Origin: Bacteroidota bacterium
GTDB lineage: Bacteria > Bacteroidota > Bacteroidia > Cytophagales > Cytophagaceae
Assembly (NCBI GenBank): GCA_023428135.1
Contig: JAEYZG010000018.1
Location: 1-64,000 of the forward strand
Length of the DNA stretch: 64,000 nucleotides
Direction of reading: 5' to 3'
This document shows positions 47,201 to 55,270 of the stretch, piece after piece (the stretch's first letter is position 1; every line of letters begins with the position of its first letter). The position numbers were made by a program, and so were the translations under genes. The notes under the pieces are model-generated. The model searched no databases and was not told where the DNA came from. It saw nothing but the letters and a program-made list of their open reading frames with translations.

Positions 47201-47363
47201 CAATAAGATAAAAGTATGGCCTACAAAAATTGAATTGATGAAAGACATCGTTTGTGACAAAGTGAGCAGGAATATGAATAACAAAGAGTGGGAACAATTT
47301 GTGGGGGATGATATAAATTATGAAAAAACTTGTTTAGATAAACCGAAAGGAAACGGAAAATGA
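44277..47363 (+). CDS. nSTAND1-type ATPase with membrane helix, coiled coil and WD40 repeats
   Basis: The 1028-residue protein has the nSTAND1 start (NPFPGLRPFRYEESHLFFGRE), Walker A GTSGIGKSS (Lys74), Walker B HLIFIDQFEELF (Asp169), a winged-helix/arm region, one membrane helix (about 509-529; ARITALILGLGAIIAFLFFI), a long charged coiled coil (about 530-640) and about seven WD40 repeats (about 690-1000; LKGHSQNVRAL ... HTARINNIRFSNDGEKLATG). STAND ATPases oligomerise on signal binding to switch on effectors; the WD40 part is the likely sensor. The helix places ATPase and WD40 on opposite sides of the inner membrane if it spans once (inference). The stop overlaps the next start (ATGA). Confidence 0.85.
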   Translation: MLSTKTSGKVKSGKKVSQVRNLQEEKPNPFPGLRPFRYEESHLFFGREGQIDEVLKKLVDHRFVGVIGTSGIGKSSFMYCGLLPVIYGDYRTEDSSQWEVSICRPGIAPIKNLSDALIDSEIKNEEDPEKKEIMSNMNFLTLKGSSYGLVELIKSKIRKEKKNHLIFIDQFEELFRFKSTDDQAVDEASAFIKILTEAVSQREIPIYVVITMRSDFVGDCSQFPKLTRLINDSQFLIPQMTREEKKQAILGPVSVMGGKIDDRLVQQLLNDVGDNADALPIMQHALMRTWDYWQRNGDSDFMEISHYEAVGGMQKALSVHANEAFNELNENQKRICEKIFKSITEKGDEGRGVRRPAKLSDIAVIANAPVTEVTEVVDHFRKPGNTLLMPPSNVKLEENSVIDISHESLMRIWVMLTKWVEEEAESVKMYLRLAEAAEMHQQGKSGLWRPPDLQIALNWQAEQNPSKIWGLRYHKAYERTMLFLDFSKKEFEREQIMKEKMQRRRLIAARITALILGLGAIIAFLFFIYGEQQRREAEKQKAEARRQSKVAEEQAKIAKKESEKARASEREALEQKKIALSETEKALKNAQLAKEQKLLAELATKNALIEKAKAEKAHQIALTEERKAFNLRMLSIAKSMAIKSVSLVDKEQKGIVAQQAFLFNKEHGGKDNDPDIFDAMYNAIKSLGDSTFRPLKGHSQNVRALSTTITGKMIYSAGSDGKINRWDPKKEDGSKQLISESPTHIHKSIALSPDNKFLIAGGDYPFLQLFDLSQVGAKPKIFKSKTTENWFLGFTKDSKSIISAGSDKKIHQWDVETATSQEIVISDSKINAIATSPTSNLVAAAKGNGDVILIDLDKKNQESILFHDNVPVVSIVFSKNGLLLAAGDEKGIVRIWNMQTKTILATLSGHTARINNIRFSNDGEKLATGSFDKTVRIWNMLNIYDAPIVLKDHDDWVWSIEFSPDGNKLLAGCKDNKIKVWPTKIELMKDIVCDKVSRNMNNKEWEQFVGDDINYEKTCLDKPKGNGK

Positions 47364-48436
47364 ATTCATTAGCATCCAAATTTCTATTAACTACATTTTT
47401 AATTTCCATATCTGCAATTATATGTCAGGTTTCTGCCCAGACCAGCGATTGCGGACAAGTGCTATCAAAAGCTCAGGATTTATATAAAGAAGGTAGAATT
47501 TCTGAAATAGCCGATATACTTGAACCATGCCTGAATGAAGGTTTTACAAAACAGGAGAAAGTAGAAGCATATAGACTATTAACCTTGTCAAGTCTTTATT
47601 TTAATGAGAGGGAAAAAGCAGAAAAATCCATGACTCTTTTATTAAAAAGTGGACCGGAGTATAAATTAAGACCAACAGATCCTAATGAGTTTGTCCAGCT
47701 TTATAATAGCTTCAGAACTACACCATATTTATTGATAGGTGGAAAGTTTGGGGTAAATGTTTCCGATATTGATATCAAAAGGAATTTTAGTTATGAAAAT
47801 TCTCAGGTAAATATCGGGGATTATAATTCCAAAGCAGGTATTCAGGGTGGTGTCTTTGTACAGATTCCTTTATACAAAAGATTTTCATTGTTAACAGAGG
47901 TATTGTATACACAAAAGAGGTTTGTTTTTAAAGAAAGGCTTTTTAATTATTCAACTATTGAACTACCGGAAACTCAAACGTATTTTGAAGTTCCAATACT
48001 TCTTAATTTTAACTTTGGAAGAGAAAAATGGGTCCCTTATGTAAATGCCGGTATATCTATTTCTTATCTGGCAAAATCGAAAATGTCTCCATTAAGAAAA
48101 GATTCTCTATATATAGGAGGAGGACGTGAGGTGAAAGAAGGAGAAATTGATGTCACAGATTTAAGACAAAGATTGAATTATAACCTTATTTTAGGAGCTG
48201 GTATAAAAGTTAAAAATATTATTGGAAGGGGGTATATTTTTCTGGATGTGAGGTATTGTCATGGATTGAATAAACTTAACGATCCGGATAAAAGGTATTC
48301 TAATGATGATCTTATGTACAAGTATTTTTATACCGATAGCGATTTTAAAATAAATTCTTTCCAGTATTCATTAGGATATTCTTATCCTTTGTATAAACCA
48401 AAGTTGAAGAGAAAGACTAAAGAAAAGTATGAATGA
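47360..48436 (+). CDS. TPR and PorT-like outer-membrane barrel protein
   Basis: The 358-residue protein has a signal peptide (about 1-27, ending QVSAQ). Its N-terminal TPR-like helices (about 30-120) contain CLNEGFTKQEKVEAYRLLTL. From about 125 there is a beta-barrel of PorT/OMP_b-brl_2 type (LIGGKFGVNVSDI, GIQGGVFVQIPLYKRFSLLTE, FEVPILLNFNFG, FQYSLGYSYPLY). The start codon overlaps the nSTAND stop by 4 bases, so translation is coupled. This suggests that the barrel works with the ATPase, linking the periplasmic or outer-membrane side to the STAND protein (inference). A strong terminator closes the operon. Confidence 0.8.
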   Translation: MNSLASKFLLTTFLISISAIICQVSAQTSDCGQVLSKAQDLYKEGRISEIADILEPCLNEGFTKQEKVEAYRLLTLSSLYFNEREKAEKSMTLLLKSGPEYKLRPTDPNEFVQLYNSFRTTPYLLIGGKFGVNVSDIDIKRNFSYENSQVNIGDYNSKAGIQGGVFVQIPLYKRFSLLTEVLYTQKRFVFKERLFNYSTIELPETQTYFEVPILLNFNFGREKWVPYVNAGISISYLAKSKMSPLRKDSLYIGGGREVKEGEIDVTDLRQRLNYNLILGAGIKVKNIIGRGYIFLDVRYCHGLNKLNDPDKRYSNDDLMYKYFYTDSDFKINSFQYSLGYSYPLYKPKLKRKTKEKYE

Positions 48437-48464
48437 GTTTAAGATTTAGAAAAGTTTACCAAAT

Positions 48465-48499
48465 AAAAGAAGGAGGAATAATAAATTCCTCCTTCTTTT
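48465..48499. terminator. Bidirectional terminator closing the sensor operon
   Basis: A perfect 15-base stem AAAAGAAGGAGGAAT / ATTCCTCCTTCTTTT with loop AATAA, then ATTTT. It serves the operon and the opposing gene ending at 48498. Confidence 0.92.
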
Positions 48500-49040
48500 A
48501 TTTTAATGCCTTATCCAGGATCTTAACTCTTCCCTGCTTTCCTCCTTTTGCATTTTTTAGGTAGAACTTTGCATCTCTGGAAATCTTGTTGTAATTACGA
48601 TACATTTTTTTTGCATTAGGCTTAAATTTATAGTAACAGGAGAAAGTTAATCCATCCACGTTCCTGGGCTTTTTCTTTTGCCTTATCAGCTTACTTTCTA
48701 TCATGAGACAAATCATATCCGTATAAGACTGATCTTTCTCCTCCATTTCACTTTTGCCTTTAACTTTTCTTATAGAATAGAAATCTGTACTATCAAGAAT
48801 TAGAAATGTCCATTCTTTACCTTTCTTTATTCCGAATAGGTCGTACTTATTTCCTTGCGGTGTTTTACCTGTCAGGCTTGGCTGCAGTGCTTTTAAAGCA
48901 GTTATATGCTCTTCACGTAAAAGTCGTGATGAGTCCAGCGGATTTTTCTGTTCCAAAGAAACTTTATTTTGATTACCTCCAGCAATAGCATAAGAGAATA
49001 AAGGAAGGGAAAATAGACAAGTTAAAAAGTGTTTTTTCAT
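48498..49040 (-). CDS. Hypothetical secreted protein, 180 residues
   Basis: It has a signal peptide (about 1-20; MKKHFLTCLFSLPLFSYAIA). The mature part is rich in Lys and has strands such as WTFLILDSTDFYSI and LTFSCYYKFKPNAKKMYRN. I recognise no family. It lies between the sensor operon and the GH18/eCIS unit but on the opposite strand, so it separates them as transcription units. Function unknown. Confidence 0.6.
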   Translation of the reverse strand: MKKHFLTCLFSLPLFSYAIAGGNQNKVSLEQKNPLDSSRLLREEHITALKALQPSLTGKTPQGNKYDLFGIKKGKEWTFLILDSTDFYSIRKVKGKSEMEEKDQSYTDMICLMIESKLIRQKKKPRNVDGLTFSCYYKFKPNAKKMYRNYNKISRDAKFYLKNAKGGKQGRVKILDKALK

Positions 49041-49131
49041 AGACGATTCTAAAGCTACAATATTAAAAAAAATATTTTTTCTTTCTAAGTAAGTTTCATG
49101 AGAAAAAGCTCGCTTTTTTTAGAAAAAAAAA

Positions 49132-49139
49132 TATCTTTG
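49132..49139 (+). promoter_or_regulatory. -7 promoter motif before the GH18/eCIS gene run
   Basis: TATCTTTG is an exact TAnnTTTG, 108 bases before the GH18 ATG. It is the only such motif noticed before the run of same-strand genes that includes the eCIS, so it may drive all of it. Confidence 0.5.
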
Positions 49140-49246
49140 TGTCTGCTTACAATTAGTATTTAAACTTTGTTTAATGGCCAGCAATCTCCATTTTTAAGAA
49201 TGCATAAAGTAAGATTAATTTTAGAATCATAGTTTTATAAGCGATT

Positions 49247-51022
49247 ATGCTCAATAAAAGTTTAATTTTTTGGTTAGTTTGTTCAGTCCTTTTATTACAG
49301 CAGATAGATTCATTTGGTCAAGGTGTTTTGAGGGATCTTATAGATAATACTGTTGACAAAAAGCAGGGTAAGGTAGCTGAAGAAAAAAAGAAAGAAGAAA
49401 CAGTTAATATTCTCAAAGATTCATTACAAAAGCTCATAGCCAAAAGAGATTCTCTCAAGCAAGAAGATCCAAAGGTTCTGGATGTAGCTGTGCAGTTTGA
49501 TACCACGGAATTTAAGAAAAGAAACTTCTCGGTTAAATCAAGAAAGCCTAATTTTAATCTTACAAGTGAAGAAGGATGGCAGAAGGAATTCTTGATTACT
49601 AATAACAAGGTATACAAGAAAAACCACAAGTTAGACTCAACTAGGCATGTATTTGGCTGGCATCCATATTGGATGGGAAATGCATACAAGAGTTATAACT
49701 TTTCTTTGTTATCTGTAATTGCTTATTTTAGCTATGAACTGGATCCCAATACAGGATCTTATTTTAATATCCATGAGTGGAAGACTACAACTCTGATTGA
49801 CTCTGCACATGCTCATGGTTGTAAGGTAGTATTAAGTGTTACAAACTTTGGTACTGGGAATAATGGTAAATTTTTATCCAATATAAGTGCACAAAAAACC
49901 TTTATTAATACTCTGATTACATTATTAAGAGAGAAAAATGCGGATGGTGTGAATATTGATTTTGAAGCTATTTCTTCATCTAACAGATCTGATCTTACTA
50001 ACTTTATCATAGATTTATCATCAAGTTTGAGAGCTGCCAAAAAGGATTATCTCATAACAATTGCTTTACCAGCTGTTGATTTCGATAATGTTTATGAAAT
50101 GCAACAGCTGTCAAAGTATGTTGATATGTTCGTAATCATGGGCTATGAGTTTTATGGAGCAAATAGTAAGGTAGCAGGTCCAGTAGCCCCAATTAAGAGT
50201 GGCAATGTTTGGTGGCCTTATAATCTGGAAAGAGCTGTTGATGAATATTTGGTTGCGGGAGTTCCGCCTGGAAAACTACTTTTAGGATTACCATATTATG
50301 GTGCGGAATGGCAGACTAAAGATTTAAAGTTTCCTAGTAAGGTGGAGGCTTTTGTTGGATACTCCATGTATAGAAGTATCAAAAATACACATGGTGAACT
50401 TTTATGCTGTGATGATGAAGTCAGCGGCAGTAAATTCCATGTATACAGAGATGACCAGAATAGGTACAGACAAATCTGGTTTGAGGACCAAATCTCCTTG
50501 GGTAAAAAGTATGACTGGATAAAAGAGAAAAAAATTGGAGGTGTAGGTATTTGGGCTTTGGGATATGATAATGGTCATACGGAGTTATGGGAATTATTGG
50601 CAGATAAATTTTCATTAAAAGAAGACTCTGTGGTAAAACCTAAAGTCTTAAAGGCTTCTGTTCGAAAACCTAGATTCTCCTGGCAGATGATGTTATCCTA
50701 TGGTGTACGAATACTTCAAAATCCAAGGGTACTTGTTACTAACCCAAGACCGCTATTTATCGTATTTGGCTCATTAATGGGAATCAGTATTGCTGGTTTT
50801 CTAGTATTGTTGAGGTATGGTTATCGTTTTAAGCGATATTGGAAAATTATTTTACAAGGTGGGATTTCATTGGTAATTCTTATACTTCTCGGTCTTATAT
50901 TCTTTACTTTAAAATATGCAGGTTTACGTGAAGTTGCATTTTTGTTAGGTGGATTTATATTAGCAGGAATATTATTTCTTATTTTTAGCAGACAGTTTTT
51001 GGTTGAAAGAGATTTACCTTAA
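49247..51022 (+). CDS. Membrane-anchored GH18-family glycoside hydrolase
   Basis: The 591-residue protein has a signal peptide (about 1-25), a linker with coiled-coil character, a GH18 barrel (about 125-460) and three C-terminal membrane helices (about 505-590). The active-site strand is DGVNIDFE (233-240) with acid Glu240; the usual second Asp (DxxDxDxE) is Asn236, as in spore-wall YaaH-type members. Other GH18 signs are WHPYWMGNAY, MGYEFYGA and LLGLPYYG. Family members cut chitin or peptidoglycan sugars. It starts 17 bases before the first eCIS gene, so co-expression is likely; it may help release particles through the cell wall (inference). Confidence 0.8.
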   Translation: MLNKSLIFWLVCSVLLLQQIDSFGQGVLRDLIDNTVDKKQGKVAEEKKKEETVNILKDSLQKLIAKRDSLKQEDPKVLDVAVQFDTTEFKKRNFSVKSRKPNFNLTSEEGWQKEFLITNNKVYKKNHKLDSTRHVFGWHPYWMGNAYKSYNFSLLSVIAYFSYELDPNTGSYFNIHEWKTTTLIDSAHAHGCKVVLSVTNFGTGNNGKFLSNISAQKTFINTLITLLREKNADGVNIDFEAISSSNRSDLTNFIIDLSSSLRAAKKDYLITIALPAVDFDNVYEMQQLSKYVDMFVIMGYEFYGANSKVAGPVAPIKSGNVWWPYNLERAVDEYLVAGVPPGKLLLGLPYYGAEWQTKDLKFPSKVEAFVGYSMYRSIKNTHGELLCCDDEVSGSKFHVYRDDQNRYRQIWFEDQISLGKKYDWIKEKKIGGVGIWALGYDNGHTELWELLADKFSLKEDSVVKPKVLKASVRKPRFSWQMMLSYGVRILQNPRVLVTNPRPLFIVFGSLMGISIAGFLVLLRYGYRFKRYWKIILQGGISLVILILLGLIFFTLKYAGLREVAFLLGGFILAGILFLIFSRQFLVERDLP

Positions 51023-51039
51023 ACCTATTATTTTTATAG

Positions 51040-51585
51040 ATGATATATTCAGTATTAAATATAATTGGAGAACGACTCAATTTTTACCTAAAAAACAGAT
51101 TTGCTTTAGGTGAAGATAAAGTCATTTTGTCCAATATAGTAAATCAGGACGGAAGCCTTGCTATCACTGAGTCGGATAAAGTCGTCATTACTTTAGTCAA
51201 TATTCAGGAAGAAACTATAACCAGCAGATTAAACTCCACTGTTAATATGGCTAGACCAATTAACTTGAATATCTATGTTATGTGTTCAGCTTATTTTACA
51301 GATAAGAATTACCCGGAAGCTTTAAAGTTTTTATCAGCTACTTTAAGTTTTTTTCAGTCTAACTGTGTATTTACTCATAGCAATACTCCTGATTTAAATA
51401 GAAATATAGAGAAGCTGACTTTTGAAATAGTAAATCAGGACTTACAAAATCAAAGTCATTTGTGGGGAACTCTGGGAGGTAAATATCTACCTTCAATTTT
51501 GTATAAAGTCAGAATGGTGACTGTTCAGGAAGGTAATTTTGAAGATGACTATACAAGGGTTTCAGGCTTTAGCAGTATCATATAA
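51040..51585 (+). CDS. eCIS cap protein, DUF4255 (Afp16/Pvc16-like)
   Basis: The 181-residue protein matches the Pvc16/DUF4255 pattern: a helix (MIYSVLNIIGERLNFYLKN), then strands (SDKVVITLVNIQEETI) and a conserved middle (RPINLNIYVMCSAYF ... YPEALKFLSATLSFFQSN), ending with the strand SILYKVRMVTVQE. In Afp and PVC this protein ends the tube and sheath and fixes particle length. It begins the structural gene run, 17 bases after the GH18 gene and 19 bases before the next gene. Confidence 0.85.
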   Translation: MIYSVLNIIGERLNFYLKNRFALGEDKVILSNIVNQDGSLAITESDKVVITLVNIQEETITSRLNSTVNMARPINLNIYVMCSAYFTDKNYPEALKFLSATLSFFQSNCVFTHSNTPDLNRNIEKLTFEIVNQDLQNQSHLWGTLGGKYLPSILYKVRMVTVQEGNFEDDYTRVSGFSSII

Positions 51586-51604
51586 AAATTAAATGACTTG
51601 AACA

Positions 51605-52660
51605 ATGCTCGATATAAGCTTTAATTATAAAACACTTTTTAAATTAGCTATTGAGCATAATTTTTATGCTGATAAGCCAGGCGAAGATTTGAAGATTGTT
51701 TTAGCATCTGAAAGTACAGGCTTATTTCGTAAGCTTGATCTCATTACCAAAGAAGATGCAGGAGAATGTTTTTTTCTTTATGCACCTGAGAAAGTAGAAG
51801 GCTTATTAAACCTAATTGAGAAAAAAGAATTAAAATTAACTTACTTATTATATACTAGGAATCAATATTTTTCTAACTTTACTGATGTTTCATTAGAAAA
51901 TAGCTCGAAAATTTTTTACTTTTCCAACAATCGGGTAACCAAAGACAATGAAACCCTTTTATTGCATCAGGGACAATGTGTAGGAGATAAAGAAAGATAT
52001 TCTTTAAAAAAGGAAATTGTACTGCTTGGCGGAGATAAAGGAAGTAAATTTGTATTTAAAAATGATTTCAATCAGGTTGTCTTAGTTAAAGAAGTTGCTC
52101 CAGGTGGGAGTTTAGCTATCAATAATACACACTTGCCATTGGGTCTTTATTTCCTTTATGAAAATGAAGCTTTAAAAGATTCATTTGTGTTGTATACAAA
52201 TGTTCCAATCCTAAAACCTGTTGGAATTATTGATATTTCGTTAACTGGAAGTATTAAAGAAGAACTCATAGATGGGATAAAGAGTTTTGATATTCCGTTT
52301 TATAGTTATAAAGTAGTATTTAATTCCAGATCGACCTTTTGGAAATATTTATTAATAAGTAAGTATAATACTGGATTAAAAAATACCGTAATTGATAGCG
52401 GTTCCGGAGATTTAAAATTTTCAGGTCCGCAGGAGGTAAAGCTGAATAACGGAGCTAGTGCAATAATGTTTATCTCAGATCAACCTTTGCCATTAAAGCA
52501 AAGGTATGATTACAGGTTTCAATTGAAGAACGTGAAGAATGGAAGCTCGGGGGGGAAAGTAATAATGGATAAATTACCATTCGCTTCATTTGAAATGATA
52601 AAACCTGAGTCACGGGATGAGAAATCCAAAATTTTTTCTGAAATAATTATTCACATATAA
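51605..52660 (+). CDS. Uncharacterised eCIS-linked protein, 351 residues
   Basis: It has no signal peptide and is largely beta-rich (GSKFVFKNDFNQVVLVKEV, LPLGLYFLYENEALKDSFVLY, YRFQLKNVKNGSSGGKVI). I recognise no named family. Its position, between the DUF4255 cap and the sheath, is where Bacteroidota eCIS clusters often carry a lineage-specific structural protein; a cap adaptor is one possibility. Codon use is more A/T-ending than in the sheath gene, which suggests lower expression (inference). Confidence 0.55.
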   Translation: MLDISFNYKTLFKLAIEHNFYADKPGEDLKIVLASESTGLFRKLDLITKEDAGECFFLYAPEKVEGLLNLIEKKELKLTYLLYTRNQYFSNFTDVSLENSSKIFYFSNNRVTKDNETLLLHQGQCVGDKERYSLKKEIVLLGGDKGSKFVFKNDFNQVVLVKEVAPGGSLAINNTHLPLGLYFLYENEALKDSFVLYTNVPILKPVGIIDISLTGSIKEELIDGIKSFDIPFYSYKVVFNSRSTFWKYLLISKYNTGLKNTVIDSGSGDLKFSGPQEVKLNNGASAIMFISDQPLPLKQRYDYRFQLKNVKNGSSGGKVIMDKLPFASFEMIKPESRDEKSKIFSEIIIHI

Positions 52661-52678
52661 TTTTTACAATTAATAACT

Positions 52679-54232
52679 ATGGCGCAAACTTTAGCAACCC
52701 CCGGCGTTTATATTGAAGAAAAAAATGCCTTTCCTAATTCTGTTGCCGGTATACCTACTGCCATTCCGGCATTCATTGGATATACCGAAAAAGCAATAAG
52801 AGAAGGAGAGTCTTTAATCAACCAGCCGGTAAGAATCACATCTCTTGCGGAATACCACAGCATTTTTGGTGCAGGAGTAAAAACCACATTTAGTATTCAG
52901 CAAAGTCAAGGATCATCTTTTGATTTTCAAGTAGACGGTGCATCTTACAAGCTTGTTCAAGACAGTGAATCAAGATTTCTTTTCTATGATTCATTGAGAT
53001 TGTTCTTTGCAAACGGAGGTGGAACTTGCTACATCGTTTCTGTTGGTACTTATTATAAAGCAGAAGCAAGTCAATCTGATGATGATTACTACAGCTCAGC
53101 TTCTGGACCAAAGCTAAATTCAGTTTCTAAAAAAGCTTTAGAAGATGGTCTTATAGCATTGATCAGCGAAGAAGAGCCAACTATGGTAGTCGTTCCTGAA
53201 GCTATTGAATTGGAAGAAGGTGACTGTTTTGCACTTCAACAGGCAATCATATCTCATTGCGGTTACAAAATGAAGAGCAGATTTGCCATCCTTGATGTAT
53301 TCAAAGGAACAGCGGCAAGAACTTATGATAGAAATGACGTAATTACGAGATTCAGAGAAGGTGTTGGTAGCAACTTCCTTGCTTATGGATCTGCTTATTA
53401 CCCATTCCTGAATACTTCAATTGTACAGAACGAAGAAGTAGGCTTTAAGAACATTTCAAATCTTGATGTTTTGGAAAGCCTTCTTAATAAAGAAGTCGAT
53501 CGTTCTACTGATGATAAAAAGAAATCAGACGAAATAAAAACTGAGATCAGAAAAATATCGAATCCTGATGCAGACGCTGAAGGAGTTAATCAGACTTTAA
53601 AAGTTGTTAGCCCAGTATTCAAGTCTATCTTAACAAAAGTTAGAAACCTTCTGAACGTACTTCCCCCAAGTCCTGCAATGGCTGGTATTTACACCGCTAT
53701 TGATAATTCACGAGGTGTATGGAAAGCTCCTGCTAATACTAGTATTGCTTCTGTTATTTCCCCTGTTGTAAAATTAACTCATGATGATCAGGAAGACCTG
53801 AACCTTACTGTAACAGGTAAATCAGTTAATGCGATAAGATCATTCATCGGCCAAGGTACAATAGTTTGGGGAGCAAGAACTCTGGACGGAAACAGCCAGG
53901 ATTGGAGATACATAAACGTAAGAAGAACCTTGATATATATAGAACAATCTATAAAATATGCAGCTAAAGCTTATGTATATGAGCCAAACACTTCTAATAC
54001 CTGGGTTTTGGTTAAAAGCATGATCTCTTCATTCCTGAATGATCTTTGGAAACTTGGTGGTTTAGTTGGTGCATCTCCTGAGCAGGCTTATCAGGTTGAG
54101 ATTGGTCTTGGTTCAACAATGACTCCGAATGATGTTCTTGATGGTGTTATGAGAATTTCTGTGAAAGTAGCAATCTCCAGACCTGCTGAGTTTATCGTGA
54201 TCACATTCCAGCAAAAAATGCAGGAATCATAA
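52679..54232 (+). CDS. eCIS contractile sheath protein
   Basis: The 517-residue protein has the tail-sheath start ATPGVYIEEKNAFPNSVAGI and AIPAFIGYTEKA, plus the C-terminal subtilisin-like sheath domain (SFIGQGTIVWGARTLDG, YINVRRTLIYIEQSIKYAAK, DLWKLGGLVGASPEQAYQVEIG) and the last strands VMRISVKVAISRPAEFIVI used in the sheath mesh. Sheath subunits surround the tube and contract to drive it into the target. Only one sheath gene is present in the visible part, unlike Afp with three. Frequent TTC, AAC and AGA codons suggest high expression. Confidence 0.95.
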   Translation: MAQTLATPGVYIEEKNAFPNSVAGIPTAIPAFIGYTEKAIREGESLINQPVRITSLAEYHSIFGAGVKTTFSIQQSQGSSFDFQVDGASYKLVQDSESRFLFYDSLRLFFANGGGTCYIVSVGTYYKAEASQSDDDYYSSASGPKLNSVSKKALEDGLIALISEEEPTMVVVPEAIELEEGDCFALQQAIISHCGYKMKSRFAILDVFKGTAARTYDRNDVITRFREGVGSNFLAYGSAYYPFLNTSIVQNEEVGFKNISNLDVLESLLNKEVDRSTDDKKKSDEIKTEIRKISNPDADAEGVNQTLKVVSPVFKSILTKVRNLLNVLPPSPAMAGIYTAIDNSRGVWKAPANTSIASVISPVVKLTHDDQEDLNLTVTGKSVNAIRSFIGQGTIVWGARTLDGNSQDWRYINVRRTLIYIEQSIKYAAKAYVYEPNTSNTWVLVKSMISSFLNDLWKLGGLVGASPEQAYQVEIGLGSTMTPNDVLDGVMRISVKVAISRPAEFIVITFQQKMQES

Positions 54233-54292
54233 TTGATTGGTTGAATTTTTAATTAAACAGAAAATTACTTTTAATAATAAAAAGATAAAAAT

Positions 54293-54730
54293 ATGGCAGA
54301 TACACAATGGCCCATTCCTAAGTTCCACTTTTCAGTAGAAATAGGAGGAACTTCAGTTGGATTCCAGGAGGTTTCTGGATTAAGCATGGAAACTCAATTT
54401 ATTGAGTACCGCGCAGGAAATGATTCAACATTTTTAACTCAGAAAATACCAGGTCTTAAAAAGAATGGAAACATCACTTTGAAGAAAGGTATGTTTCATG
54501 GAGATGAATTGTTCTGGCATTGGTGGAATGATGTTCAGGTAAATAAAGAAAGAAGAGAAACTGTAATTATTAACCTGCTTGATGAAGAAGGAAATCCTCT
54601 TTTTACATGGACAGTCAACAATGCATTCCCAATTAAGTTCTCTGCACCTGATTTGAAATCGGATGCAAATGAAGTGGCAATAGAAACTCTTGAGCTTGCT
54701 CATGAAGGTATAGTGCAGACTCTTGCTTAA
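54293..54730 (+). CDS. eCIS inner-tube protein 1 (gp19/Hcp-like)
   Basis: The 145-residue protein is of the T4 gp19-like tube family: PKFHFSVEIGGTSVGFQEVSG, SMETQFIEYRAGNDS, KIPGLKKNGNITLKKG, then ETVIINLLDEEGNPLFTWTV and EVAIETLELAHEGI. Copies stack as hexameric rings to form the rigid tube. A 60-base AT-rich leader with an A-rich stretch before the ATG, without Shine-Dalgarno, fits strong translation in this phylum. A second tube gene follows. Confidence 0.93.
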   Translation: MADTQWPIPKFHFSVEIGGTSVGFQEVSGLSMETQFIEYRAGNDSTFLTQKIPGLKKNGNITLKKGMFHGDELFWHWWNDVQVNKERRETVIINLLDEEGNPLFTWTVNNAFPIKFSAPDLKSDANEVAIETLELAHEGIVQTLA

Positions 54731-54756
54731 TTAAATTAATTTTACGGAAGTAAATA

Positions 54757-55266
54757 ATGGCAACTGGAACTTCAACTTCCAAGAAAAAACCTTCTGCTGG
54801 TGGAGCGTCAAAGTACTATCCACCTGTTGGATTTCACTTTAGGGTTAGAATTGTTAATACCAATGACAGCTCGGGTTTAGATTCAAATTTTCAGGAAGTC
54901 TCAGGCATTTCTGCTGAAATACCCACTGAAGACTTTTATGAAGGAGGGGTGAATTCATTTACTTATAAGCTTCCAAAAACAATGAAATATTCACCTTTAC
55001 AGCTAAAGAGAGGCTTAGTGTCCTCTCTTTCAGCTTTAGGTGAATGGTGTAAAACAACTTTGATTAATGGCTTTGACCAGCCTATAGTTACTAAGGATGT
55101 TGTGGTAAGTTTGCTGGATGAAGAGAATGAGCCGCTCATGTCCTGGAAGTTTATAGATGCATATCCCACAAAGTGGAGTGTATCAACTTTTAATGCCCAA
55201 AATAATGATATTGTTATTGAAAGCCTGGAACTAACTTATAAGAGATTTGAGCAGGTAAAGGTTTAA
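54757..55266 (+). CDS. eCIS inner-tube protein 2 (gp19-like, tube initiator)
   Basis: The 169-residue protein is a paralogue of tube 1 with an N-terminal Ser/Thr/Lys extension (MATGTSTSKKKPSAGGASKY) and the same plan (GFHFRVRIVNTNDSSG, FQEVSGISAEIPTEDFYEGG, SLLDEENEPLMSWKFIDAYP). In Afp-like systems such a second tube protein (Afp5-like) forms the first ring on the hub. Only 26 bases separate it from tube 1. Confidence 0.9.
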   Translation: MATGTSTSKKKPSAGGASKYYPPVGFHFRVRIVNTNDSSGLDSNFQEVSGISAEIPTEDFYEGGVNSFTYKLPKTMKYSPLQLKRGLVSSLSALGEWCKTTLINGFDQPIVTKDVVVSLLDEENEPLMSWKFIDAYPTKWSVSTFNAQNNDIVIESLELTYKRFEQVKV

Positions 55267-55270
55267 AATT

